This document shows positions 43,922 through 52,056 of a stretch of 64,000 nucleotides of DNA, piece after piece. Location: positions 1-64,000 of the forward strand of contig NZ_JMLQ01000008.1 of assembly GCF_000686025.1 (NCBI RefSeq), given 5' to 3'. The notes below the pieces were generated by a model, which worked only from the letters and a program-made list of their open reading frames with translations, ran no database searches and had not been told where the DNA came from. A program made the position numbers and the translations under genes. The stretch's first letter is position 1; every line of letters begins with the position of its first letter. The stretch comes from Rhodococcus sp. UNC23MFCrub1.1 (GTDB lineage Bacteria; Actinomycetota; Actinomycetes; Mycobacteriales; Mycobacteriaceae).

Positions 43922-44680
43922 TCAGGGCGCGCCGAACCCGGCGTCGGCCAGCACCTTCCGTCCGTCGAGACCGGAGACGAAGTCGACGAAGGCGCTCGCG
44001 ATGTCCGGTGCGCCGGAGTCGGCCAGTGCGGCGATGGGATAGGAGTTCACCGCGCCCGACGCCTCCGGGAACGGCACGGTGACGACGGCGTCACCGGCGC
44101 CGGCCGCGTCGGTGACGTAGACCAGGCCGGCATCGGCCTGACCGGACGTGACCTTGCCCAGAACGTCCGTCACGGACGATTCCTCGCTGGCAGGGGTGAG
44201 GCTCACCCCGGCGGCCGTCTCGATCTTCTCGGTGGCGGCACCGCACGGAACCTGCGGCGCGCACACGACGACCGTGGCCCCGGACGTCGCCAGGTCCGAG
44301 AACGAGCCGATCCCGGCGGGGTTGCCCGGCGGAGTGACGATCGTCAGAGTGTTGGTCGCGAACGTGACCGGGTCACCGTCGATCAACTCGGCGTCCCGTG
44401 CCTTGTCCATGGTGATCGTGTCCGCCGAGGCCAGAACGTCCCCGGGCGCACCCTGCGACAACTGGGACACCAGATCGGACGACCCCGCGAACGTGAACGT
44501 CACGGTGGTACCCGGGCGGGTCTGCTCGAACTGCTCACCCAGCTCGGTGAACGACGCCTTCAGCGACGCGGCAGCGAACACGGTGATGCCGTCTTCGGCC
44601 GGTCCGGGCGAGGAGCACCCCGTGAGCGACAGTGCCACCACCGCCGCGCACCCCAGCACTGCGATCCTCGTCGTGACCAT
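43922..44680 (-). CDS. modA: molybdate ABC transporter substrate-binding lipoprotein ModA
   Basis: 252 residues. Lipobox LTGC near residue 22 marks a lipoprotein anchored outside the membrane. VFAAASLKASFTELGEQFE, FAGSSDLVSQLSQGAPGDVLASAD and VNSYPIAAL are ModA hallmarks with the Ser residues that bind the oxyanion. No permease (modB) or ATPase (modC) gene is next to it in this window, which is unusual. Confidence 0.9.
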   Translation of the reverse strand: MVTTRIAVLGCAAVVALSLTGCSSPGPAEDGITVFAAASLKASFTELGEQFEQTRPGTTVTFTFAGSSDLVSQLSQGAPGDVLASADTITMDKARDAELIDGDPVTFATNTLTIVTPPGNPAGIGSFSDLATSGATVVVCAPQVPCGAATEKIETAAGVSLTPASEESSVTDVLGKVTSGQADAGLVYVTDAAGAGDAVVTVPFPEASGAVNSYPIAALADSGAPDIASAFVDFVSGLDGRKVLADAGFGAP

Positions 44681-44746
44681 GTCGGCTCCTTTCGCCGCAG
44701 ATGCGGTTCGAAGGAGACCATATAGGAGCATGCGCGCCCGGAGGGG

Positions 44747-45286
44747 TCAGACGTCCTCGAATGCGGCGACCACGAGATGCTGAGTGCGTCGGCCGAGCGG
44801 AATCTCTGCGTCCGGGCGGCGAAGTGGGGCTGCATCGCCGTCGAACAGGGCGACGATGTCGTCGGTCGGTACCGAGGATCCGCTGTCGTCGAGGAACCTG
44901 AGGGCGACGATCGCGGTCGCGTGGACACGTCCGTCGACGTCGAAGATCTGTTCGAGATAGGCGTTCTTCGCGTCGACACCGAGGAAGCGGGTGGACACCG
45001 AGAACTTCGTCCACAGGGTGAGGGAGCGGACGTACGTGATGGTCTGTGACGCGACGACGGGATGCCACCCGCGTCCACGCAGGGCTCGCCACAGGCCACC
45101 GCGCACGAACATGTCGACTCGACCCGCGTCGAGGACGGACAGGTATCGACCGTTGTTCATGTGCATCAGCACGTCCAGATCGGACGGTGCGACGCGGAAC
45201 CACGTACGGGTCGGGTCGACCCGTACCGGCCCCCGTCCCGTGCGCCACGGCGCCATCTGTCGGAGCAGGCGGAGCGACATCAGCAT
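44747..45286 (-). CDS. acyl-CoA thioesterase-like hotdog protein (THEM6/YbgC type)
   Basis: 179 residues. The hotdog core reads FRVAPSDLDVLMHMNNGRYLSVLDAGR, with the catalytic-region Asp-Leu-Asp and His-Met-Asn-Asn, then SQTITYVRSLTLWTKF and ALRFLDDSG. Likely cleaves acyl-CoA; substrate unknown. ATG 45286 is preferred; the longer frame to 45391 lacks homology. Confidence 0.82.
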   Translation of the reverse strand: MLMSLRLLRQMAPWRTGRGPVRVDPTRTWFRVAPSDLDVLMHMNNGRYLSVLDAGRVDMFVRGGLWRALRGRGWHPVVASQTITYVRSLTLWTKFSVSTRFLGVDAKNAYLEQIFDVDGRVHATAIVALRFLDDSGSSVPTDDIVALFDGDAAPLRRPDAEIPLGRRTQHLVVAAFEDV

Positions 45287-45323
45287 GGCGTCACTATGAC
45301 GGTTCGGTCGCCCCGCGGAGTCG

Positions 45324-45782
45324 TCAGGGTTCGGTCGGCATGGACGTGAGGTGCGCGAGGAGCGGCGCGGCACGGGTGAGCAGAGCCGCATCCTCCGCTG
45401 ACATGGCCGCGAGTCGGCGTCCGACGGCGTCGATCCACACGTCGTCGATCATCTCACCGTGTCGACGTGCCGTGGCGGTGGAATGCAGCCGACTCGACCG
45501 TCTGTCACCGGGATCGGTGTCCCGCGCGAGCAGCCCCTTGTCGATCAGACGTCGCACCGTCGTGCTGACGTTGCTGCTGTGCAGGCCCAGCATGCGGGCG
45601 ACGTCCGAGACGGTGGTCCCTTCGTGGCTGACCACCACACGCAGAACCTCGAGTTCGGAATGGGGGAGGGCGGGCAGTCCGGACTGTCGTTCGCCGAATC
45701 GGCGCAGCGACCACACGAGAGCCCGCACCTCGCGGGCGATGTCGATCACATCGGACTCGCTCACTGGACTTCCGGACGCCAT
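45324..45782 (-). CDS. MarR family regulator of the adjacent efflux gene
   Basis: 152 residues from ATG 45782; in-frame ATGs at 45791 and 45800 are possible, the latter overlapping the palindrome. HTH: LPHSELEVLRVVVSHEGTTVSDVARMLGLHSSNVSTTVRRLIDKGLL, then DPGDRRSSRLHSTATAR for the wing. It is divergent from a Bcr/CflA-type exporter with a palindrome between them, the standard layout of a MarR repressor and its efflux target. Confidence 0.9.
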   Translation of the reverse strand: MASGSPVSESDVIDIAREVRALVWSLRRFGERQSGLPALPHSELEVLRVVVSHEGTTVSDVARMLGLHSSNVSTTVRRLIDKGLLARDTDPGDRRSSRLHSTATARRHGEMIDDVWIDAVGRRLAAMSAEDAALLTRAAPLLAHLTSMPTEP

Positions 45783-45793
45783 GACTGACATTC

Positions 45794-45807
45794 TACTCAT
45801 GTGAGTA
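45794..45807. promoter_or_regulatory. probable MarR operator
   Basis: TACTCA, TG, TGAGTA: a 14-bp near-perfect palindrome with 6-bp arms, located between the MarR gene and the MFS gene (ATG 45842). A TATAAAGTTATA stretch beside it fits overlapping -10 regions. The MFS gene has a good GGAGG ribosome-binding site. Confidence 0.6.
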
Positions 45808-45841
45808 TGTATAAAGTTATATCCAATACGGAGGCCACCCG

Positions 45842-47089
45842 ATGAGCGTCGACACTCGGTCCGGCGACACCGTCGACTCGACCGCCGCGCGGCCGGTGGC
45901 GTCCGGCGTGATCGCGATGCTGGCGCTCCTTGCCGCCGTCGCGCCCCTGTCCATCGACATGTATCTGCCGGCATTCCCCCGCATGGCCGAGGAGTTCGGT
46001 GTCAGCGCCACGGCGATCCAGCTGACCCTCACGACGTTTCTCGTCGGTCTCGCGATCGGCAACCTGGTGATCGGGCCGCTGTCCGACCGCTTCGGTCGAC
46101 GCCCCTTGCTCCTCGTGGGCACTTTCGTGTCCATCATCGCGACCATCCTGTGCGCGTGGTCTCCGACCGTCGAGTGGCTCACCGTGTTCCGGTTCTTCCA
46201 GGGCTTCACCGGCGCCGCCGGCGTCGTTCTCTCCCGCGCCGTCATCAGTGACCGTGCACGCGGCGCGGCGGCCGCCAAACTGTTCAGCCTCCTCGTGCTC
46301 GTCAACGGAGTCGCTCCCGTCATCGCCCCGCTGCTCGGCGGTGCGGTCATCGGTCTGACAGGGTGGCGCGGCGTCTTCTGGGTGCTCGCCGGTGTGTCCG
46401 TCCTGATGTTCGTGGGTGTGCTCGCACTCCTGCCGGAGAGTCATCCCGCCGAGCTCCGCAGCACGGGCGGACTCTCCGCCATGATCGCGGACGCACGGGA
46501 GGTCATGTCCAACAAGCGATTCCTGGGCTATGCGGGCGCGTTCGCCTTCGGCTTCGGCGTCATGTTCGCCTACATCTCCGCATCGCCCTTCGTGCTGCAG
46601 GAGGTGCACGGGCTCTCGACGACGTGGTACTCCATCGCCTTCACGGCCAACGCACTCGGCATCGTCGTCACCAGTGGTGCCAACGCCAAGCTCGTCGACC
46701 GCGTCCGTCCGGAAGCGCTGTTGCGCATCGGTCTCGTCTCGATGGTCGCGTTCTCGGCGCTGCTCGTCGTCGACGCGGTGGTCGGGCCCTACCTGTGGGC
46801 GACCCTGGTACTGCTGTGGTTCGCCGTCGCCAGCCTGGGTCTGGTGATCGCCAACGCGACGACTCTCGCACTGGGAGAGGCGCGCCGGGCCGCGGGCACG
46901 GGATCGGCCGTCATGGGCGCGGCCCAGTTCGGCCTCGCCGCGGTCATCTCGCCGCTGGTGGGACTCGGCGGCGAAGGCACCGCGGTGCCGATGGCCGTCA
47001 CCATGCTCGTCAGCGCGATCATCGGCCTCGGCGGGGTGGTGCTCGGAACCCGTTCCCCCACAGAGCAGTCGGTCACCGAGGCACACTGA
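45842..47089 (+). CDS. MFS multidrug exporter, Bcr/CflA family
   Basis: 415 residues with 12 hydrophobic helices. LSIDMYLPAFPRMAEEFGVS after the first helix and GPLSDRFGRRPLLL between helices 2 and 3 are Bcr/CflA signatures; RFFQGFTGAAGVVLSRAVISD follows. Members export drugs such as bicyclomycin or sulfonamides, or small peptides. Regulated probably by the divergent MarR. Overlaps the convergent sensor kinase gene by 17 bp. Confidence 0.92.
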   Translation: MSVDTRSGDTVDSTAARPVASGVIAMLALLAAVAPLSIDMYLPAFPRMAEEFGVSATAIQLTLTTFLVGLAIGNLVIGPLSDRFGRRPLLLVGTFVSIIATILCAWSPTVEWLTVFRFFQGFTGAAGVVLSRAVISDRARGAAAAKLFSLLVLVNGVAPVIAPLLGGAVIGLTGWRGVFWVLAGVSVLMFVGVLALLPESHPAELRSTGGLSAMIADAREVMSNKRFLGYAGAFAFGFGVMFAYISASPFVLQEVHGLSTTWYSIAFTANALGIVVTSGANAKLVDRVRPEALLRIGLVSMVAFSALLVVDAVVGPYLWATLVLLWFAVASLGLVIANATTLALGEARRAAGTGSAVMGAAQFGLAAVISPLVGLGGEGTAVPMAVTMLVSAIIGLGGVVLGTRSPTEQSVTEAH

Positions 47090-48449
47090 GGACGAAGGCG
47101 GTGCCGTCGTACACGACGTCGCCGCCGTGGGCCCGCGCGTAGGTTCGGGCGATGGTGAGGCCGAGTCCCGATCCCTCCGAGGTGCGAGCGCTGTCCAGCC
47201 GCACCATCCGGTCGAAGATCCGCTCGCGATCCTGAGCGCCGATGCCCGGTCCTTCGTCGGACACCCGGATCGTCGCGGTGGTACCGGCGTCGCGCACGTC
47301 GACGGTGACGACGCCGTCCGGCGGTCCGTGGCGCAACGCGTTGTCGGTGAGGTTGGCCAGGATTCGAGCGAGTCGTGCGGCGTCGACCGGCGCGACCACG
47401 CTCTCGCCGGTCACCACGACGGTCGAGTCCGGTGCGAGCAGCCGCGCCCGGTCGGCGTCGGCACGGGCCAGAGCGAGAAGGTCGTGGTCATGCCGATCCA
47501 ACTCCACGTCGTCGTCGGTGCGCGCCGACATCAGCAGATCGTCGATCAGCCGGGATGCGCGGCGTGATTCACGAATCATCGACGCCAGCAGTCGTTCCCG
47601 CACGTCGCGCTCGGTGTCGACGCCGCCCCGCAGCAGCGTCTCGGCGGCGGCGGAGATCCCGGCGACCGGCGTTCTCAGATCGTGAGCAGCATCGTCGACG
47701 AACTGCCGTGTGCGATCGGCGGTGGCACGCTCGCGCGCCTCGGCTCCTTCGAGCTCGTCGAGCATCTCGTCGAATGCCGTTGCGGTCTCACCCAGCTCGG
47801 TGTCCGACCGGGTGGGAGCGAGTCGATCACCGCGATTACCCCGGGTGATCGAGCGGGCCAGTGCCGTCATGCTGCGCAACGGTCGGAGCGATGCGCCGAC
47901 GACCACCGCCATGAGCAGTGCCGCCACCGCCGACGCGACGAGCACCAACGGAATCAGCACCACGAGCAGCTGCCGCTGCACCGCGTCGATCGAGGACGTG
48001 TCGACGGCGACCGTGAGAACCGATCCGTCGGTCAGGGTCGTCGTCGAGACCCGCGTCGGCCTCGTCTCCTCCGGGCCCGGTGGGGGTCCCGGCGGGGGAC
48101 CGTCTCCCGGCGTCGTCGGGGGACGTAGTGCGGGCGGCGGTGTCGTCGCTCGGAGCGCGAGGTCCCCGACGATACGGCCGTCCGTCGTCACCAGTTGCGC
48201 CGCCACGTTCTCTCCCTGTGTGGCGGAGACGATCTCGGTGGGATCGGCACCGTTGTCCAGCAGTTGCTGCGCGGTGGCGGTGCGGCCGGCGAGGCTGTCT
48301 CCCGCCGAGGCCTCGAGCTGGCGTTGCAGCAACACCGTCGTCGCCACGACGATGCCGACGAGCAGGACGAGCACCACCGACATCACCGACACCAGCAATC
48401 GCAGGCGCAGAGATCCGGTGCGGAGACCGCGACGGGGTGGGGTCGTCAT
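47073..48449 (-). CDS. two-component sensor histidine kinase
   Basis: 458 residues. TM1 (about 21-45), an extracytoplasmic sensor domain with a Pro-rich PPPGPPPGP stretch, TM2 (about 165-190), HAMP (VVGASLRPLRSMTALARSI), then the dimerisation helix with phosphorylated His in DDAAHDLRTPVAGI and the ATPase domain with NLTDNALRHG and DEGPGIG, GSGLGLTIAR. The signal is unknown. ATGA overlap with the response regulator gene upstream. Confidence 0.92.
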   Translation of the reverse strand: MTTPPRRGLRTGSLRLRLLVSVMSVVLVLLVGIVVATTVLLQRQLEASAGDSLAGRTATAQQLLDNGADPTEIVSATQGENVAAQLVTTDGRIVGDLALRATTPPPALRPPTTPGDGPPPGPPPGPEETRPTRVSTTTLTDGSVLTVAVDTSSIDAVQRQLLVVLIPLVLVASAVAALLMAVVVGASLRPLRSMTALARSITRGNRGDRLAPTRSDTELGETATAFDEMLDELEGAEARERATADRTRQFVDDAAHDLRTPVAGISAAAETLLRGGVDTERDVRERLLASMIRESRRASRLIDDLLMSARTDDDVELDRHDHDLLALARADADRARLLAPDSTVVVTGESVVAPVDAARLARILANLTDNALRHGPPDGVVTVDVRDAGTTATIRVSDEGPGIGAQDRERIFDRMVRLDSARTSEGSGLGLTIARTYARAHGGDVVYDGTAFVLSVPR

Positions 48450-49150
48450 GCTGTCGGACTCACGGTGTCGGCGGCCAACACGTAGCCGATGCCGCGCCGA
48501 GTGTGGAGGATGCGCGGGCCGAACTCCTCGAGCTTGCGACGCAGCGCGCTGATGTGGACCTCGACGAGGTTCTCGTCGTATGCGTCGTACCCCCACACCT
48601 GCGTCAGGATCTGGGTCTTGGACACCGTTCGCCCGCGCTGAGCGGCGAGGTAGGACAACAGCTTCCACTCCGTGGCCGTCAGGTTGAGGGCGTTGCCGCC
48701 CCGACTGGCGTCGCCCGATTCGGTGTCCACCGACACGTCTCCGCACTCGATCGAGGTGGCGACCGCGCCGTGTCGTCGGAGCACCGCGGTGACGCGGGCG
48801 AGGAGCTCCGCCATCGCGAACGGTTTCACCAGATAGTCGTCTGCACCGGCGGTGAGCCCGGTGACGCGGTCGGACACCGAGTCGCGCGCCGTGAGCATCA
48901 GCACCGCCGCGTCGCTGCTGCGGCGCGCGACCCGCAGGAGCTCGAGTCCGTCCCGGCCGGGAAGCATGATGTCCAGGACCACGAGGTGGGGTCGATGGTT
49001 CGCGAGCGCGGCCTCGAACGCGGAACCGTCCGCGTCGGACCGGACGTCGGCACCCAGGTCCGCGATCGCGGTGGACACGGACAGCCGCAACGTCTCGTTG
49101 TCCTCGATCACGAGGATTCTCGGGGTCGCTGCGGGTCGCCGTTCGGTCAC
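48446..49150 (-). CDS. OmpR-family response regulator
   Basis: 234 residues: receiver domain with acidic pocket VIEDNETLR, phosphoacceptor Asp in VVLDIMLPGRDG, Thr in MLTARDS and Lys in YLVKPFA; then a winged-helix DNA-binding domain (TATEWKLLSYLAAQRGRTVSKTQILTQVWGYD in outline, VEVHISALRRKLE). It precedes its kinase. Paired 11-bp-spaced repeats upstream are good candidates for its binding sites, implying autoregulation and control of the divergent secreted-protein gene. Confidence 0.93.
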   Translation of the reverse strand: MTERRPAATPRILVIEDNETLRLSVSTAIADLGADVRSDADGSAFEAALANHRPHLVVLDIMLPGRDGLELLRVARRSSDAAVLMLTARDSVSDRVTGLTAGADDYLVKPFAMAELLARVTAVLRRHGAVATSIECGDVSVDTESGDASRGGNALNLTATEWKLLSYLAAQRGRTVSKTQILTQVWGYDAYDENLVEVHISALRRKLEEFGPRILHTRRGIGYVLAADTVSPTA

Positions 49151-49173
49151 GACACCACTATGCGGGTCCCGAG

Positions 49174-49229
49174 CTGAAGACTTGCTGAAGACGAGGCCCT
49201 GATCGCCGCGACTTCAGGCAGCCTTCAGG
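49174..49229. promoter_or_regulatory. paired 11-bp-spaced direct repeats between response regulator and secreted-protein genes
   Basis: CTGAAGAC at 49174-49181 and 49185-49192, then CTTCAGG at 49212-49218 and 49223-49229. Each pair repeats at 11 bp, one helical turn, as OmpR-type regulators prefer. The second pair is the reverse complement of the first core (CTGAAG/CTTCAG), so one pair faces each divergent gene. Confidence 0.65.
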
Positions 49230-49293
49230 TCCACGATCGAGTGTCGACCTCACGAACGGCGCCGCCCGGTGCCGACGAGAGATGAGGACGACA

Positions 49294-49917
49294 ATGTCGA
49301 CAAGAGTCATGCGTGTCAGGACAGGCCGACTGATCGCCGGAGCAGTGCTCGCCGGTGGGATGCTCCTCGGAGCGGTGGGAACCGCGTCCGCCGACGGCCC
49401 GGGCGAGGCGCCCCCGGTCTCCGAGAGCGCGGTGCCCGACGCCTCGGCGCCCGCACCCGACGCTGCGGCACCCGACGCCGGTGCGACGTGCGCGACGCCT
49501 CCGGCCCCGCCCGAGGGTGCACCGACTCCGCCCGAGGGTGCGCCAACCCCGCCCGAGGGTGCTCCGACCCCGCCCGAGGGTGCTCCGACTCCGCCCGAGG
49601 GTGCTCCGACCCCGCCTGCTGCGGGTGAGGATGCTCCGACTCCGCCCGAGGGTGCTCCCACTCCGCCTGCTGCGGGTGAGGATGCTCCGACTCCGCCCGA
49701 GGGCGCCCCGACCCCGCCTGAGGGTGCACCGGCTGCCCCCGAGGGCGCGCCGGCTCCGCCTGCGCCCGGTTGCGGTCCTGACAGTGGCCCGGCGGGCCCC
49801 GGCCATGGTGGTCCGGCCGGTCACGGGCCTGCAGGTAGGGGTCCGGGCGCAGCGCCGGGCGCTCCGGCGCCCGAGGGTGCTCCCGCACCGGCCGAGTGCG
49901 AGGCCCCCACACCCTGA
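49294..49917 (+). CDS. secreted proline-rich PPEGA-repeat protein
   Basis: 207 residues. Signal peptide with basic start, hydrophobic core AGAVLAGGMLLGAVG and cleavage at ASA-DG (about residue 33). The mature protein is almost entirely low complexity: Ala/Pro/Asp, then about nine PEGAP units interspersed with two PAAGEDAPT variants, then Gly/His/Pro-rich sequence; three cysteines lie outside the repeats. ATG 49294 follows GAGGA; ATG 49282 is possible. No enzyme domain. It may be a cell-wall spacer or extended surface protein. Divergent from, and likely controlled by, the two-component system. Confidence 0.8.
   Translation: MSTRVMRVRTGRLIAGAVLAGGMLLGAVGTASADGPGEAPPVSESAVPDASAPAPDAAAPDAGATCATPPAPPEGAPTPPEGAPTPPEGAPTPPEGAPTPPEGAPTPPAAGEDAPTPPEGAPTPPAAGEDAPTPPEGAPTPPEGAPAAPEGAPAPPAPGCGPDSGPAGPGHGGPAGHGPAGRGPGAAPGAPAPEGAPAPAECEAPTP
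49507..49758 (+). repeat. in-frame 21-bp tandem repeats encoding PPEGAPT
   Basis: Units encode PPEGAPT, mostly 21 bp, with two longer units encoding PPAAGEDAPT. Third-position changes between units show they are not all recent copies. All units keep the reading frame. Confidence 0.85.
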
Positions 49918-49966
49918 TCATCTCGCGTGGTGTCGGCACGCGTTGACGGCACCACGCGCACGGGTT

Positions 49967-50345
49967 CCAGCGCCGTACACCCCGTACAGCCGGCCGGAGT
50001 GGGTGTGCACCTGCAGGAAGGGGTGCACATCGCCCGGTGCCCAACCCATCCGCCCGAATCGTGGCCTCCCTTACGGGGGCTGCGCGTCCGCGATCAGCGC
50101 CGCACCCGACCCGCACAGGCCCCAGCGAGGTACACCCCGTCCAACCGGCCGCAGTGGGTGTTCACCTGCAGTAAGGGGTGCACATCGCCCGGTGCCCAAC
50201 CCATCCGCCCGAATCGTGGCCTCCCTTACGGGGGCTGCGCGTCCGCGATCAGCGCCGCACCCGACCCGCACAGGCCCCAGCGCCGTGCACCCCGTTCAGT
50301 CGGCCGGAGTGGGTGTTCACCTGCAGTAAGGGGTGTGCATCGCCT
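49967..50345. repeat. 155-bp tandem repeat, about 2.4 copies
   Basis: Copies start at 49967, 50122 and 50277 (spacing 155 bp), the third ending near 50345. Within each is a hairpin-like core, ACACCCCGT...GGAGTGGGTGT or close variant, followed by ACCTGCAG and AAGGGGTG, resembling the repeat at 25733. The rest of the 532-bp gap 49918-50449 has no supportable gene: an open frame crosses the repeats but shows no protein character. Confidence 0.85.
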
Positions 50346-50414
50346 ACCGCATAGCCCACAGCGCCCACCCCCCGACCGACAGCACCCCGCCCAGCCAACC
50401 GTGAGCTATCGAAC

Positions 50415-50449
50415 AGTACGTACTCTCACTATCAGCGTACGATGGACCC
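50415..50449 (+). promoter_or_regulatory. palindrome and leaderless -10 box before the OhrR-like gene
   Basis: AGTACGTACT (50415-50424) is a perfect 10-bp palindrome. TACGAT (50438-50443) ends six bases before GTG 50450. The palindrome at about -25 to -35 from the start would let the MarR/OhrR-type protein repress itself. Confidence 0.55.
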
Positions 50450-50920
50450 GTGACCACCACCGACCCCCTCGCGCTCGACCGTCAGGTGTGTTTCGCCCTG
50501 GCCGTCACCAACCGCGCGGTGCTCTCGGTCTATCGGCCGATTCTCGAACCGCTCGGACTGACGCACCCGCAGTACCTCGTCATGCTCGCCCTCTGGGAGC
50601 GGGCACCGATGTCGGCGGGGGAGATCGCGTCGGCTCTGCAACTCGAACCCGCCTCGCTGACGCCGCTGCTCAAGCGGCTCGACGCCGACGGTCTGCTGAC
50701 CCGGCGCCGGAGCGACACCGACGAGCGCAGGCTGGTGATCGACCTGACCGACGAGGGGCGACAGTTGCGAGGTTCGGCGGAGTCCATACCGGGCACCGTC
50801 ATCGAATCTCTGGGTGTCGACGTGAGCGAGCTGGAACAACTTCACGCGGTGCTCACCCGAATCAACACCGCGGCCATCGCGGCCGGTGCACTGTCGACCG
50901 AGCGGAGGAGCACACGATGA
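50450..50920 (+). CDS. OhrR-like MarR regulator with a conserved sensing cysteine
   Basis: 156 residues. LDRQVCFALAVTNRAVLSVYRPIL has Cys14 where OhrR proteins keep the cysteine oxidised by organic hydroperoxides; LTHPQYLVMLALWE then follows as in OhrR. The winged helix is SAGEIASALQLEPASLTPLLKRLDADGLLTRRRS with DERRLVIDLTDEG. No ohr peroxidase gene is in the window next to it. It overlaps the DUF5313 gene by ATGA and may control the following small membrane genes. Confidence 0.85.
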   Translation: MTTTDPLALDRQVCFALAVTNRAVLSVYRPILEPLGLTHPQYLVMLALWERAPMSAGEIASALQLEPASLTPLLKRLDADGLLTRRRSDTDERRLVIDLTDEGRQLRGSAESIPGTVIESLGVDVSELEQLHAVLTRINTAAIAAGALSTERRSTR

Positions 50921-51294
50921 GCAGGACTCGCCCGGGGCCGCTGCAGTGGATCGGTTATTCGTTCGGCCGCACGTTGCCCCTGTCCATGCAGGCCTGGGTG
51001 CGTGAGGACCTGATCGGTGATCGTGCGGTTGCGCGTCATCTGCTGCGCAGCATGGTGCCGTTTCTCCCCATCTTCGCGGCGTTCCTGCTGTTCCCCGGTG
51101 AGTTGTGGCTGCGCGGCGCGATGATCCTGCTGGCGGTACTGCTCGCGCTGTTCTACGCCGCCGCGTACATGGAACCCAACCGTCGCCGTCGTCTCAAAGC
51201 GCACGGGTTGTCGCCGGACCTGCAGAACCCGAAGAAGGTCGCGCGGGACGAGGCGGAACGCCGCGCCTACGAGCGCTGGCACCCCAACCGCTGA
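50917..51294 (+). CDS. DUF5313-like membrane protein
   Basis: 125 residues. PGPLQWIGYSFGRTLP at the N-terminus and a hydrophobic region of two helices (about 48-85) followed by a charged tail with RRRRLKAHGL and ERRAYERWHP fit the DUF5313 family known from mycolata. Function unknown. It is translationally coupled to the OhrR-like gene. Confidence 0.7.
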   Translation: MSRTRPGPLQWIGYSFGRTLPLSMQAWVREDLIGDRAVARHLLRSMVPFLPIFAAFLLFPGELWLRGAMILLAVLLALFYAAAYMEPNRRRRLKAHGLSPDLQNPKKVARDEAERRAYERWHPNR

Positions 51295-51330
51295 CACCCG
51301 CTGTGGCCCTGCGGGCCGTCGCCGACGAGA

Positions 51331-51693
51331 GTGGGTGCCGTGCGACTGTGGCCGACCGGACTGCGCGACGGCAGTGACCCCGATCCGAGATTCACGCTCG
51401 CGAACGAGCGGACGTTCCTGGCGTGGATCAGGACGTCACTCGGCCTCGTGGCCACGGCCGCGGCACTCGAGGCGTTCGGTGGGGATCTGCTGCCTCCGTG
51501 GCTGAGAACCACCCTCGTGCTGGGGCTGCTCACTCTCGCGGCGGTTCTGGCCGTCGGGTCGTTCGTGCGCTGGATCCGTATCGAGACGGCCATGCGCCGG
51601 CGGGCGTCACTGCCTCTCCCCGCTGCGGCGGCGCTGCTCGCGGGGGGTCTGGTGATCGCCGTGGTGGCGTTCGCGGTGGGGCTGTACCTGTGA
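51331..51693 (+). CDS. YidH/DUF202 family inner-membrane protein
   Basis: 120 residues with three helices. DPRFTLANERTFLAWIRTSLGLVATAAALEAF is the YidH signature. Unknown function; the family often occurs in pairs with a second DUF202 protein, as here. GTG 51331 or 51340 could be the start. GTGA overlap with the next gene. Confidence 0.82.
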   Translation: MGAVRLWPTGLRDGSDPDPRFTLANERTFLAWIRTSLGLVATAAALEAFGGDLLPPWLRTTLVLGLLTLAAVLAVGSFVRWIRIETAMRRRASLPLPAAAALLAGGLVIAVVAFAVGLYL

Positions 51694-51989
51694 CGGAGGC
51701 ACCGGGCCTGCAGGCCGAGCGCACCACGCTCGCTCGGGTGCGGACCGCACTGACCATGGCGGTCACGGCCCTGATCGTCGCGCGTGCGGTGCGAGATCAT
51801 CCGCCGCTTGTCGCGATCGCGGTGCTGTGCGCTGCGCTTCCGATGGTGTCGGTCGTGTTCTCGACGAGGACCCATTCCCGACTCGTCGACGGCATGGACC
51901 GGGACGTGCTTCCCGGTGCCGCAGGTCGGCTCGTCGTCCTGCCCGTCGTCGTCGTCCTGCTGGCAGTGGTCACCGCGCTGGGTCTGTGA
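51690..51989 (+). CDS. second DUF202 family membrane protein
   Basis: 99 residues from GTG 51690, which overlaps the previous stop. LQAERTTLARVRTALTMAVTALIVARA is the shortened DUF202 signature; three hydrophobic stretches follow. Partner of the YidH-like protein upstream. The earlier open frame contributes nothing. Confidence 0.78.
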   Translation: MTEAPGLQAERTTLARVRTALTMAVTALIVARAVRDHPPLVAIAVLCAALPMVSVVFSTRTHSRLVDGMDRDVLPGAAGRLVVLPVVVVLLAVVTALGL

Positions 51990-52056
51990 GAGCAGGTCGT
52001 CGGATGACTCGACGACGCGGACGGGGGTACTCCCCGCCGGTGACGAGACGATCGAG

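Noticed and set aside
49507-49758. CRISPR-like array
   Set aside because: Repeats are contiguous, without spacers, and encode an in-frame PPEGAPT protein.
49927-50916. Open reading frame through the 155-bp repeats into the DUF5313 gene
   Set aside because: Composition follows the repeats and overlaps the OhrR gene; ATG 50917 with the ATGA junction is the real start.
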